Below, piece after piece: positions 52,588 through 61,747 of a DNA stretch of 64,000 nt; within the stretch, counting starts at the first letter, position 1, and every line of letters begins with the position of its first letter. The position numbers were made by a program, and so were the translations under genes. This DNA is from Pseudomonas alkylphenolica (GTDB taxonomy: Bacteria > Pseudomonadota > Gammaproteobacteria > Pseudomonadales > Pseudomonadaceae): assembly GCF_004025535.1 (NCBI RefSeq), contig NZ_QJRG01000049.1, positions 259,517-323,516 of the forward strand, in the 5' to 3' direction. Below the pieces are notes generated by a model, which ran no database searches, was not told the DNA's origin, and was given only the letters and a program-made list of their open reading frames with translations.

Positions 52588-52623
52588 TTGTCAGACAATG
52601 CCTTCAGGGCGGAATCTTGTCAA
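52588..52623 (-). promoter_or_regulatory. Promoter and operator of the GntR regulator gene
   Basis: On the minus strand: perfect TTGACA (52623-52618), 17-bp spacer, CATTGT (52600-52595). The perfect palindrome TTGTC-A-GACAA (52588-52598) overlaps the -10 and extends downstream, fitting autorepression. Confidence 0.65.
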
Positions 52624-52639
52624 GAAACCGCTGCCACGC

Positions 52640-52993
52640 TTACAGCTCGCTGACGTAGGTGCCAGTGCCTTTGAGGATGTTCTGCAGGGTTTCCTCGACC
52701 TCGGCAAAGTCGGTACCGTCGCTGCTCAGGATGATTTCCAGGTGATCGTCGCCACCCAGCGCGTCGGCATCCAGTGGCGCCACCTCGACCAGCAAGCGGG
52801 TTTTGCTCAGGGTGACCTTCAAGCCTTCGACGGGGGCGTAGTGGTCGTCGAGGGTGATGTCCACGCGGTCTTCGTCCGGGTAGCGGGTCATGAGGAACAT
52901 CTGGCCCTTGTCGCTGTGGCAGCACAGGGTGGCCATGTTGTCTTCTTCATCATCGCAGGGGGTGGCGAAGAGCAGGGCGGTGGTCAGTTGCAT
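52640..52993 (-). CDS. Conserved hypothetical protein, 117 residues
   Basis: A small acidic cytosolic protein (many Asp/Glu; theoretical charge clearly negative), with CDDEEDN and a Cys pair C-C near residue 25, then alternating strands (VDITLDDHY, LKVTLSKTRLLVEVAP, LEIILSSD) and a C-terminal helix. Family and function not recognised. ATG 52993 gives 117 residues; ATG 52936 would give 98 and is possible, since neither has a strong ribosome binding site. It is separated from the GntR gene by its promoter region. Confidence 0.7.
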   Translation of the reverse strand: MQLTTALLFATPCDDEEDNMATLCCHSDKGQMFLMTRYPDEDRVDITLDDHYAPVEGLKVTLSKTRLLVEVAPLDADALGGDDHLEIILSSDGTDFAEVEETLQNILKGTGTYVSEL

Positions 52994-53212
52994 GAGCGGC
53001 TCGATAAATAAGTTGAAACACGATTCTGCCAGTCTTCTGCGCCTGGATAAACGAGCACCTGCACCTCAATGACCGAATATGTCGCAGCACCGCAAGCAGG
53101 GGCGGGCGGGGTCTCGTTAAGCTGCGCTGTCGATGGTCACCCGTAAAGACACAGCGCCGTGCGGCGCAGTCGTTTTTGCAGATGCCCATCCTTGGAACGG
53201 GGTATGTGACTC

Positions 53213-53287
53213 ATGAGTCGCGTTTTGCACTCGTTCCTGGTGGTTTTACTGTCCTCCTGCTACGGGTTGGCTATCGTTGATCCGTAG
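53213..53287 (+). CDS. Possible 24-residue lipopeptide ORF
   Basis: ATG at 53213; hydrophobic segment ending in a lipobox-like L-S-S-C, then eight residues. Weak ribosome binding site. Stop 56 bp before gdhB. May be a leader peptide or a chance ORF. Confidence 0.25.
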   Translation: MSRVLHSFLVVLLSSCYGLAIVDP

Positions 53288-53343
53288 ATGGCGGACGCGC
53301 GCGACGCTTCACTCAAAAACAAAGCCCAAGCGGAGTACCACAG

Positions 53344-56300
53344 ATGGCGTTTTTCACCGCAGCCAGCAAAGCCGACTTCCAGCATCAACTGCAAGCGGCC
53401 CTGGCGCAGCACATCAGCGAACAGGCACTGCCACAAGTGGCGCTGTTCGCCGAACAGTTCTTCGGCATCATCTCTCTTGACGAATTGACCCAGCGCCGCC
53501 TTTCCGACCTGGCCGGTTGCACCCTGTCTGCCTGGCGGATTATCGAGCGTTTCGATCCTGCTCATCCTCAGGTTCATGTCTACAACCCCGATTACGAACG
53601 TCATGGCTGGCAGTCGACGCACACTGCGGTGGAAGTCCTGCACCATGACCTGCCTTTTCTGGTCGATTCGGTACGCACCGAACTCAACCGCCGCGGCTAC
53701 AGCATTCATACCCTGCAAACCACCGTACTGAGCGTGCGTCGCGGGGCCAAGGGCGAGCTGCTGGAAATTCTGCCCAAGGGCACTCAGGGCGAGGGCGTTT
53801 CGCAAGAATCGCTGATGTACCTGGAAATTGACCGCTGCGCCAACGCAGCCGAACTCAATGTGCTGACCCGCGAGCTGGAGCAGGTGCTCGCCGAAGTGCG
53901 TGTGGCGGTTGCCGATTTCGAGCCGATGAAAGCCAAGCTGCGCGAGCTGCTGACACTGGTCGAGCAAACTGCCTACGCCCCGGCCCAGGCGGAAAAAGCC
54001 GAGGTCAAGGACTTCCTGCAATGGTTGGTGGGCAACCACTTCACCTTCCTCGGTTATGAAGAGTTTGTGGTCCAGGCGGATGCCGAGGGCGGCCAGTTGG
54101 TCTACGACGAGCAGTCGTTCCTGGGCCTGACCCGCTTGCTGCGCGCCGGCCTGACCGCCGAAGACCTGCGCATCGAAGACTACGCGGTCAACTACCTCAA
54201 CGAACCACTGCTGCTGTCCTTTGCCAAGGCCGCTTACCCGAGCCGCGTGCACCGTCCGGCCTACCCGGACTATGTCTCGATCCGCCAGCTGGACGCCGAC
54301 GGCAAGGTCATCAAGGAATGCCGCTTCATGGGCCTGTACACCTCGTCGGTGTACGGCGAGAGCGTGCGCAACATCCCTTACATTCGTGGCAAGGTGGCTG
54401 AAGTCGAGCGCCGTTCCGGTTTCGATCCGAAAGCCCACTTGGGCAAAGAGCTGGCGCAAGTCCTTGAAGTCCTGCCGCGCGATGATCTGTTCCAGACGCC
54501 AGTGGATGAGATGTTCACCACCGTGATGTCTATCGTACAGATCCAGGAGCGCAACAAGATCCGTGTGTTCCTGCGCAAGGACCCGTACGGCCGTTTCTGC
54601 TATTGCCTGGCCTACGTGCCGCGTGACATCTACTCCACCGAAGTGCGGCAGAAGATCCAGCAGGTGCTGATGGATCGCCTGAAAGCCAGCGATTGCGAGT
54701 TCTGGACCTTCTTCTCCGAGTCGGTGCTGGCGCGTGTGCAGCTGATTTTGCGCGTCGACCCGAAGAACCGCATCGATATCGACCCGCTGCAGCTGGAAAA
54801 CGAAGTCATCCAGGCCTGCCGTTCGTGGCAGGACGATTACGCCACCCTGACTGTCGAAAGCTTCGGCGAAGCCCAGGGCACCAATATCCTTGCTGACTTT
54901 CCGAAGGGCTTCCCCGCCGGCTACCGCGAGCGCTTTGCTGCGCACTCGGCGGTGGTCGACATGCAGCATGTGCTGACCCTGTCCGATCGCAAGCCGCTGG
55001 TGATGAGCTTCTACCAGCCGCTGACCCAGGCCGGCAAACAGCAGTTGCACTGCAAGCTCTACCACGCCGACACGCCGCTGGCGCTGTCGGACGTTTTGCC
55101 GATCCTGGAAAACCTCGGCCTGCGGGTGCTCGGTGAGTTCCCGTACCGTCTGCGCCACGCCAATGGCCGCGAGTTCTGGATCCATGACTTTGCCTTCACC
55201 TACAGCGAAGGCTTGAACCTGGACATCCAGCAGCTCAACGACACCTTGCAGGATGCCTTTGTCCACATCGTCAAGGGCGATGCGGAAAACGACGCATTCA
55301 ACCGCCTGGTGCTGACCGCTGGCCTGCCATGGCGCGACGTGGCGTTGCTGCGGGCCTATGCGCGCTACCTCAAGCAGATCCGCCTGGGCTTCGACCTGGG
55401 TTACATTGCCAGCACCCTGAACAACCACACCGATATCGCCCGCGAGTTGACGCGGTTGTTCAAGACCCGCTTCTACCTGGCGCGCAAGCTTTCCAGTGAA
55501 GACCTGGATGACAAGCAACTGCGCCTGGAACAGGCCATCCTCACCGCGCTCGATGATGTACAGGTGCTCAACGAAGACCGCATCCTGCGTCGCTATCTGG
55601 ACCTGATCAAGGCGACCCTGCGGACCAACTACTACCAAACCGACGCCCAGGGCCAGATCAAGTCGTACTTCAGCTTCAAGTTCAATCCCAAGCTGATTCC
55701 TGAACTGCCCAAGCCGGTGCCCAAGTTCGAGATCTTCGTGTACTCACCGCGTGTTGAAGGTGTGCACCTGCGATTCGGCAATGTGGCCCGTGGCGGCTTG
55801 CGCTGGTCGGACCGTGAAGAAGACTTCCGTACCGAAGTGCTGGGCCTGGTAAAAGCCCAGCAGGTGAAGAACTCGGTCATTGTGCCGGTAGGCGCCAAGG
55901 GCGGCTTCCTGCCGCGTCGCCTGCCGCTGGGCGGCAGCCGTGATGATATTCAGGCTGAAGGCATTGCCTGCTACCGGATCTTCATTTCCGGTCTGCTGGA
56001 CATCACCGACAACCTCAAGGACGGCGCCCTGGTGCCGCCGGCCAATGTCGTGCGTCACGACGATGACGACCCGTACCTGGTCGTCGCGGCCGACAAAGGC
56101 ACCGCGACCTTCTCCGACATCGCCAACGGCATTGCCATCGACTACGGCTTCTGGCTGGGAGATGCCTTTGCCTCCGGTGGTTCGGCCGGTTACGACCACA
56201 AGAAGATGGGCATCACTGCCCGTGGAGCCTGGGTTGGCGTGCAGCGCCACTTCCGTGAGCGCGGCATCAATGTCCAGGAAGACCCGATCACCGTGGTCGG

Positions 56301-58209
56301 CGTCGGCGACATGGCCGGCGACGTGTTCGGCAACGGCTTGCTGATGTCCGAGAAACTGCAACTGGTGGCCGCGTTCAACCACCTGCACATTTTCATCGAC
56401 CCGAACCCGGAACCCGCCAGCAGCTTCGCCGAGCGCAAGCGCCTGTTCGACCTGCCGCGTTCGGCCTGGAGCGACTACGACACCAGCATCATGTCTGAAG
56501 GTGGCGGGATTTTCCCGCGCAGCGCGAAAAGCATCGCGATTACGCCGCAGATGAAAGAACGCTTCGCCATCGATGCTGACAAGCTGACCCCGACCGAGCT
56601 GCTCAATGCGCTGCTCAAGGCGCCGGTTGACCTGCTGTGGAACGGTGGTATCGGCACCTATGTCAAGTCCAGCGAGGAAAGCCACGCCGATGTCGGCGAC
56701 AAGGCCAACGATGCGCTGCGCGTAGACGGCAACGAACTGCGCTGCAAAGTGGTGGGCGAGGGCGGCAACCTGGGCATGACGCAGTTGGGGCGCGTCGAAT
56801 TCGGCCTCAATGGGGGTGCCACCAATACCGACTTCATCGACAACGCCGGTGGCGTGGACTGCTCCGACCACGAGGTCAATATCAAAATCCTGCTCAACGA
56901 AGTGGTGCAGGCTGGCGACATGACCGAAAAACAGCGTAACCAGTTGCTGGGCAGCATGACCGACGAGGTCGCCGGGCTGGTGCTGGGCAACAACTACAAG
57001 CAGACCCAGGCGCTCTCGCTGGCTGCGCGTCGTGCCCGTGAGCGCATTGCCGAGTACAAACGCCTGATGGCGGACCTCGAAAGCCGTGGCAAACTGGATC
57101 GGGCCATCGAGTTCCTGCCGACGGAAGAACAGCTGGTGGAGCGTCTGGCCGCCAACCAGGGGTTGACCCGCGCGGAGCTGTCGGTACTGATCTCCTACAG
57201 CAAGATTGATCTCAAGGAGCAGTTGCTCAAATCGCTGGTGCCGGATGACGACTACCTGACCCGCGACATGGAAACCGCATTCCCGCCGTCGCTGGTGAGC
57301 AAGTTTGCCGACGCCATGCGCCGCCATCGCCTGAAGCGCGAGATCGTCAGTACCCAGATCGCCAACGATCTGGTCAACAATATGGGCATCACGTTCGTTC
57401 AGCGCCTGAAGGAGTCCACCGGCATGAGCCCGGCGAATGTCGCCGGTGCCTACGTGATCGTGCGTGACATCTTCCACCTGCCGCACTGGTTCCGTCAGAT
57501 CGAAGCCCTGGATTATCAGGTGCCGGCGGATATCCAGCTGACCCTGATGGATGAGTTGATGCGTCTGGGGCGTCGGGCTACGCGCTGGTTCCTGCGCAGC
57601 CGTCGCAATGAGCAGGATGCCGGGCGTGATGTGGCGCATTTCGGGCCGAAAATCGCCCAGTTGGGGCTCAAGCTGGACGAACTGCTGGAAGGGCCAACCC
57701 GTGAGCGCTGGATGACCCGTTACCAGAGCTTCGTCGAGGCCGGTGTGCCGGAGTTGCTGGCGCGCATGGTTGCCGGTACCACGCACCTGTACACCCTGTT
57801 GCCGATCATTGAAGCGTCCGATGTCACTGGCCGGGATCCGGCGGAAGTGGCCAAAGCCTTCTTCGCGGTCGGCAGTGCGCTGGACCTGACCTGGTACCTG
57901 CAGGAAATCAGCAACTTGTCGGTGGAAAGCAACTGGCAGGCGCTGGCGCGCGAGGCCTTCCGCGATGACATCGACCTGCAGCAGCGGGCGATCACCATCT
58001 CGGTACTGCAGATGGCCAATGCTCCTGACGATATGGATGCCCGGGTGGCGTTGTGGCTGGAACAGCACCGCGTGATGGTCGAGCGCTGGCGTGCCATGCT
58101 CGACGAGCTGCGTGCCGCGACCGGTAACGATTACGCCATGTATGCGGTGGCGAACCGTGAGCTGGTGGATCTGGCCTTGAGTGGTCAGACGGCGGTGGTG
58201 CCGTCCTGA
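53344..58209 (+). CDS. gdhB: NAD-specific glutamate dehydrogenase, 180-kDa class (GdhB)
   Basis: Oxidative deamination of L-glutamate to 2-oxoglutarate and ammonia with NAD, mainly catabolic; in P. aeruginosa this class is allosterically activated by arginine. 1621 residues, the expected size. The N-terminal half (about 1-720) holds ACT-like regulatory regions; the catalytic domain begins near 720, with the lysine motif VPVGAKGGF (about 846-854) and the NAD-domain segment VVGVGDMAGDVFGNG. GGAG precedes the ATG at a good distance. A terminator follows. No transcriptional partner. Confidence 0.96.
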   Translation: MAFFTAASKADFQHQLQAALAQHISEQALPQVALFAEQFFGIISLDELTQRRLSDLAGCTLSAWRIIERFDPAHPQVHVYNPDYERHGWQSTHTAVEVLHHDLPFLVDSVRTELNRRGYSIHTLQTTVLSVRRGAKGELLEILPKGTQGEGVSQESLMYLEIDRCANAAELNVLTRELEQVLAEVRVAVADFEPMKAKLRELLTLVEQTAYAPAQAEKAEVKDFLQWLVGNHFTFLGYEEFVVQADAEGGQLVYDEQSFLGLTRLLRAGLTAEDLRIEDYAVNYLNEPLLLSFAKAAYPSRVHRPAYPDYVSIRQLDADGKVIKECRFMGLYTSSVYGESVRNIPYIRGKVAEVERRSGFDPKAHLGKELAQVLEVLPRDDLFQTPVDEMFTTVMSIVQIQERNKIRVFLRKDPYGRFCYCLAYVPRDIYSTEVRQKIQQVLMDRLKASDCEFWTFFSESVLARVQLILRVDPKNRIDIDPLQLENEVIQACRSWQDDYATLTVESFGEAQGTNILADFPKGFPAGYRERFAAHSAVVDMQHVLTLSDRKPLVMSFYQPLTQAGKQQLHCKLYHADTPLALSDVLPILENLGLRVLGEFPYRLRHANGREFWIHDFAFTYSEGLNLDIQQLNDTLQDAFVHIVKGDAENDAFNRLVLTAGLPWRDVALLRAYARYLKQIRLGFDLGYIASTLNNHTDIARELTRLFKTRFYLARKLSSEDLDDKQLRLEQAILTALDDVQVLNEDRILRRYLDLIKATLRTNYYQTDAQGQIKSYFSFKFNPKLIPELPKPVPKFEIFVYSPRVEGVHLRFGNVARGGLRWSDREEDFRTEVLGLVKAQQVKNSVIVPVGAKGGFLPRRLPLGGSRDDIQAEGIACYRIFISGLLDITDNLKDGALVPPANVVRHDDDDPYLVVAADKGTATFSDIANGIAIDYGFWLGDAFASGGSAGYDHKKMGITARGAWVGVQRHFRERGINVQEDPITVVGVGDMAGDVFGNGLLMSEKLQLVAAFNHLHIFIDPNPEPASSFAERKRLFDLPRSAWSDYDTSIMSEGGGIFPRSAKSIAITPQMKERFAIDADKLTPTELLNALLKAPVDLLWNGGIGTYVKSSEESHADVGDKANDALRVDGNELRCKVVGEGGNLGMTQLGRVEFGLNGGATNTDFIDNAGGVDCSDHEVNIKILLNEVVQAGDMTEKQRNQLLGSMTDEVAGLVLGNNYKQTQALSLAARRARERIAEYKRLMADLESRGKLDRAIEFLPTEEQLVERLAANQGLTRAELSVLISYSKIDLKEQLLKSLVPDDDYLTRDMETAFPPSLVSKFADAMRRHRLKREIVSTQIANDLVNNMGITFVQRLKESTGMSPANVAGAYVIVRDIFHLPHWFRQIEALDYQVPADIQLTLMDELMRLGRRATRWFLRSRRNEQDAGRDVAHFGPKIAQLGLKLDELLEGPTRERWMTRYQSFVEAGVPELLARMVAGTTHLYTLLPIIEASDVTGRDPAEVAKAFFAVGSALDLTWYLQEISNLSVESNWQALAREAFRDDIDLQQRAITISVLQMANAPDDMDARVALWLEQHRVMVERWRAMLDELRAATGNDYAMYAVANRELVDLALSGQTAVVPS

Positions 58210-58225
58210 GTCTGAGCTGAAATGA

Positions 58226-58251
58226 AAAGCCCTGGCAATTGCCGGGGCTTT
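58226..58251. terminator. Bidirectional terminator between gdhB and ppsR
   Basis: Stem AAAGCCC(T)GGC / GCC(G)GGGCTTT with an AATT loop and eight T on the + side; A-run on the other side serves ppsR. One wobble pair in the stem. Confidence 0.85.
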
Positions 58252-58269
58252 TTTTTACCCTGCAGGGGG

Positions 58270-59088
58270 TTACTTGAACCTGCGTTCAACACCCTTCTCG
58301 ACAAGAATCTTCGCCGAAATCTCTTCCACCGAGAAATGCGTGGAGTTGATGTTCGGGATGTTTTCCCGGCGGAACAGGTTCTCCACCTCGCGCACCTCGA
58401 ACTCGCACTGGGCAAAACTCGAATAGCGGCTGTTGGGCTTGCGCTCATGGCGGATGGCCGTCAGGCGGTCCGGGTCAATCGTCAGGCCGAACAGTTTGTT
58501 GTGGTGCTTTTTCAGCACCGCGGGCAGCTGCAGGCGTTCCATGTCGTCTTCGGTCAGCGGGTAGTTGGCCGCGCGAATGCCGAATTGCATGGCCATGTAC
58601 AGGCAGGTCGGGGTTTTGCCGCAGCGCGACACGCCGACCAGGATCAAGTCGGCTTTGTCGTAGTAGTGGGTGCGGGCGCCATCGTCGTTGTCCAGCGCGA
58701 AGTTGACGGCTTCGATACGCTCCATGTAGTTGGAGTTGCCACCAATGGAATGGGATTTACCCACTGAATACGACGAGTGGGCCGTCAGCTCCTGCTCCAG
58801 CGGTGCCAGGAAGGTCGAGAAAATGTCGATCATGAAGCCGTTTGAGGTGGCCAGCACCTCGCGGATATCCTGGTTGACGATGGTGTCGAAGATGATCGGA
58901 CGCATGCCGTCGCGTTCAGCTGCGCTATTGATCTGTTGTACCATGGCCCGCGCTTTTTCCACGCTGTCGATGTACGGACGCGTGAATTTATTGAACGGAA
59001 TGCTATCGAATTGGGCCAGCAGACTCTGTCCCAGCGTCTCGGCGGTGATGCCCGTGCCATCGGAGATAAAGAAAGCAGATCGTTTCAT
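58270..59088 (-). CDS. ppsR: PEP synthase regulatory protein PpsR (DUF299)
   Basis: Bifunctional ADP-dependent kinase / Pi-dependent pyrophosphorylase that inactivates and reactivates PEP synthase by modifying a Thr next to its catalytic His. 272 residues; the kinase P-loop GVSRCGKT is near 155-162 and FFISDGTGITAETLG is the family N-terminus. It is divergent from ppsA, its target, across a 177-bp region with a palindrome. Confidence 0.95.
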   Translation of the reverse strand: MKRSAFFISDGTGITAETLGQSLLAQFDSIPFNKFTRPYIDSVEKARAMVQQINSAAERDGMRPIIFDTIVNQDIREVLATSNGFMIDIFSTFLAPLEQELTAHSSYSVGKSHSIGGNSNYMERIEAVNFALDNDDGARTHYYDKADLILVGVSRCGKTPTCLYMAMQFGIRAANYPLTEDDMERLQLPAVLKKHHNKLFGLTIDPDRLTAIRHERKPNSRYSSFAQCEFEVREVENLFRRENIPNINSTHFSVEEISAKILVEKGVERRFK

Positions 59089-59133
59089 TTGCGCCTTGGG
59101 CCTTAAGCTGGTGACAAATCTTGTTTATGATAG

Positions 59134-59149
59134 GTTCGGTTTGCCGAAC
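59134..59149. promoter_or_regulatory. Palindrome in the ppsR/ppsA intergenic region
   Basis: GTTCGG-TTTG-CCGAAC, perfect 6-bp arms, just downstream of TATGAT (59126-59131), a plausible -10 with TTAAGC 17 bp upstream. Candidate operator for ppsA or both genes; the regulator is unknown. Confidence 0.45.
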
Positions 59150-59265
59150 GCTGGTTGTCGGCATTCTCACTTATTTTCCAGGTCCAGGCCACAAGCGCCC
59201 GGTCAAGCCAGAGCAGGCAGGCGGGCGACCTGAGCTTTTCCAACACAGTTAGTGGAGAGATCACC

Positions 59266-61641
59266 TTGGTAGAGTACGTAGTTTCCCTCGATAAGCTCGG
59301 CGTCCATGATGTGGAGCATGTGGGGGGCAAGAACGCATCCCTGGGCGAGATGATCAGTAACCTCGCAGGTGCCGGAGTATCGGTCCCCGGCGGCTTTGCC
59401 ACTACGGCTCAGGCGTACCGTGACTTCCTCGAACAGAGTGGCCTGAACGCGCAGATTCATGCTGCGCTCGACGCACTGGATGTCGATGACGTCAACGCCC
59501 TGGCCCGTACCGGTGCGCAGATCCGTCAATGGATCATGGAAGCCGAGTTCCCTGAGCGGCTGAACAGCGAAATCCGTACCGCGTTTGCTGAGATGTCCCA
59601 AGGCAACCCGAACATGGCCGTTGCCGTACGTTCTTCGGCCACCGCCGAAGACCTGCCGGACGCCTCGTTTGCCGGCCAGCAGGAAACCTTCCTGAACATT
59701 CGCGGTGTCGACAACGTCATCCGTGCCGCCAAGGAAGTGTTTGCCTCGCTGTTCAACGACCGCGCCATTTCCTACCGCGTACACCAGGGCTTCGACCACA
59801 AGCTGGTGGCCTTGTCTGCCGGTGTGCAGCGCATGGTGCGTTCGGAAACCGGAACAGCCGGCGTGATGTTCACCCTCGACACCGAGTCGGGCTTCCGTGA
59901 CGTCGTTTTCATCACCGGTGCCTACGGCCTGGGTGAAACCGTCGTACAAGGCGCGGTCAACCCGGACGAGTTCTATGTCCACAAGGGCACGCTGGAGGCG
60001 GGTCGTCCGGCCATCCTGCGCCGTAACCTGGGCAGCAAAGCGATCAAGATGATCTATGGCGAAGAAGCCAAGGCCGGTCGTTCGGTCAAGACCGTTGATG
60101 TCGACAAGGCCGACCGTGCGCGTTTCTGCCTGAGCGATGCCGAAGTCAGCGAGCTGGCCAAGCAGGCCATGATCATCGAGAAGCACTACAAGTGTCCGAT
60201 GGACATCGAATGGGCCAAAGACGGCGACGACGGCAAGTTGTACATCGTTCAGGCCCGTCCTGAAACCGTGAAGAGCCGTGCCCAGGCCAATGTCATGGAG
60301 CGCTACCTGCTCAAGGAAACCGGTACTGTTCTGGTTGAAGGCCGTGCCATTGGCCAGCGCATCGGCGCCGGCAAGGTGCGGATCATCAAGGACGTGTCGG
60401 AAATGGACAAGGTCCAGGCCGGTGACGTGCTGGTGTCGGACATGACCGATCCGGATTGGGAACCGGTGATGAAGCGCGCCAGCGCCATTGTAACCAACCG
60501 CGGCGGGCGTACCTGCCACGCGGCGATCATCGCCCGTGAGCTGGGTATCCCGGCAGTGGTCGGTTGCGGCAACGCCACCCAGCTGCTCAAGGATGGCCAG
60601 GGCGTGACCGTATCCTGTGCTGAAGGCGATACCGGCTTCATCTTCGAGGGCGAACTGGGCTTCGACGTCAAGCAGAACTCGGTAGACGCCATGCCGGATC
60701 TGCCGTTCAAGATCATGATGAACGTCGGTAACCCGGACCGTGCCTTTGACTTCGCCCAGTTGCCCAACGCCGGTGTCGGCCTGGCGCGCCTGGAGTTCAT
60801 CATCAACCGCATGATCGGCGTGCACCCCAAGGCACTGCTGAACTACGCGGGCCTGCCGCAGGAGCTCAAGGAGAGCGTCGACAAGCGCATCGCCGGTTAC
60901 AACGACCCGGTGGGCTTCTATGTCGAGAAGCTGGTCGAGGGTATCAGCACCCTGGCCGCAGCGTTCTGGCCGAAAAAGGTCATCGTGCGTCTGTCGGACT
61001 TCAAGTCCAACGAATACGCCAACCTGATCGGCGGCAAGCTCTACGAGCCGGAAGAAGAAAACCCGATGCTGGGTTTCCGTGGTGCTTCGCGTTACATCAG
61101 CGAAACCTTCCGTGACTGCTTCGAGCTCGAGTGCCGTGCACTCAAGCGCGTGCGTAACGAGATGGGCCTGACCAACGTCGAGATCATGGTGCCGTTCGTG
61201 CGTACCCTGGGCGAAGCCAGCCAAGTGGTCGACCTGCTGGCCGAAAACGGCCTGGCGCGCGGAGACAACGGCCTGCGCGTGATCATGATGTGCGAACTGC
61301 CGTCCAACGCCATTCTTGCCGAAGAGTTCCTCGAGTACTTCGATGGTTTCTCCATCGGCTCCAACGACCTGACCCAGCTGACCCTGGGCCTGGACCGTGA
61401 CTCGGGGATCATCGCTCACCTGTTCGACGAGCGTAACCCTGCGGTCAAGAAACTGCTGGCCAATGCCATCCAGGCCTGCAACAAGGCGGGCAAGTACATC
61501 GGCATTTGCGGTCAGGGGCCATCCGACCATCCGGACCTGGCCAAGTGGCTGATGGAACAGGGTATCGAAAGTGTTTCGCTGAACCCGGACTCGGTACTCG
61601 AGACCTGGTTCTTCCTGGCCGAAGGCGAAGCTGCGAACTGA
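59266..61641 (+). CDS. ppsA: Phosphoenolpyruvate synthase PpsA
   Basis: Gluconeogenic enzyme making PEP from pyruvate and ATP. TTG 59266 with GGAGA upstream gives 791 residues, the length known from P. aeruginosa; ATG 59155 would add 37 unrelated residues. N-terminal ATP-grasp domain, swivelling domain with catalytic H418 (GGRTCHAAII, the preceding Thr being the PpsR target), and the PEP-binding barrel with C748 in ICGQGPSD. Divergent from ppsR. A 12-bp inverted repeat follows. Confidence 0.96.
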   Translation: MVEYVVSLDKLGVHDVEHVGGKNASLGEMISNLAGAGVSVPGGFATTAQAYRDFLEQSGLNAQIHAALDALDVDDVNALARTGAQIRQWIMEAEFPERLNSEIRTAFAEMSQGNPNMAVAVRSSATAEDLPDASFAGQQETFLNIRGVDNVIRAAKEVFASLFNDRAISYRVHQGFDHKLVALSAGVQRMVRSETGTAGVMFTLDTESGFRDVVFITGAYGLGETVVQGAVNPDEFYVHKGTLEAGRPAILRRNLGSKAIKMIYGEEAKAGRSVKTVDVDKADRARFCLSDAEVSELAKQAMIIEKHYKCPMDIEWAKDGDDGKLYIVQARPETVKSRAQANVMERYLLKETGTVLVEGRAIGQRIGAGKVRIIKDVSEMDKVQAGDVLVSDMTDPDWEPVMKRASAIVTNRGGRTCHAAIIARELGIPAVVGCGNATQLLKDGQGVTVSCAEGDTGFIFEGELGFDVKQNSVDAMPDLPFKIMMNVGNPDRAFDFAQLPNAGVGLARLEFIINRMIGVHPKALLNYAGLPQELKESVDKRIAGYNDPVGFYVEKLVEGISTLAAAFWPKKVIVRLSDFKSNEYANLIGGKLYEPEEENPMLGFRGASRYISETFRDCFELECRALKRVRNEMGLTNVEIMVPFVRTLGEASQVVDLLAENGLARGDNGLRVIMMCELPSNAILAEEFLEYFDGFSIGSNDLTQLTLGLDRDSGIIAHLFDERNPAVKKLLANAIQACNKAGKYIGICGQGPSDHPDLAKWLMEQGIESVSLNPDSVLETWFFLAEGEAAN

Positions 61642-61652
61642 TACGCTGAACC

Positions 61653-61688
61653 GGAACCTTCACCCGCTGCGGGCGCGGTGAAGGTTCC
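61653..61688 (+). terminator. Hairpin after ppsA
   Basis: Perfect 12-bp stem GGAACCTTCACC / GGTGAAGGTTCC with a 12-nt GC-rich loop, 11 bp after the stop; followed by GACCGTTTTCC, so a moderate terminator. Confidence 0.65.
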
Positions 61689-61747
61689 GACCGTTTTCCA
61701 GGGCGTGTTCCAGTGATGGTTCCCGCCCTTTTTCGTGCAAGAACCCT

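Noticed and set aside
53260..58068. Two long antisense frames (792 and 774 aa) opposite gdhB
   Set aside because: Shadows of gdhB; composition typical of reversed high-GC codons and no domains.
59203..61530. 775-aa open frame opposite ppsA
   Set aside because: Antisense shadow; ppsA is certain.
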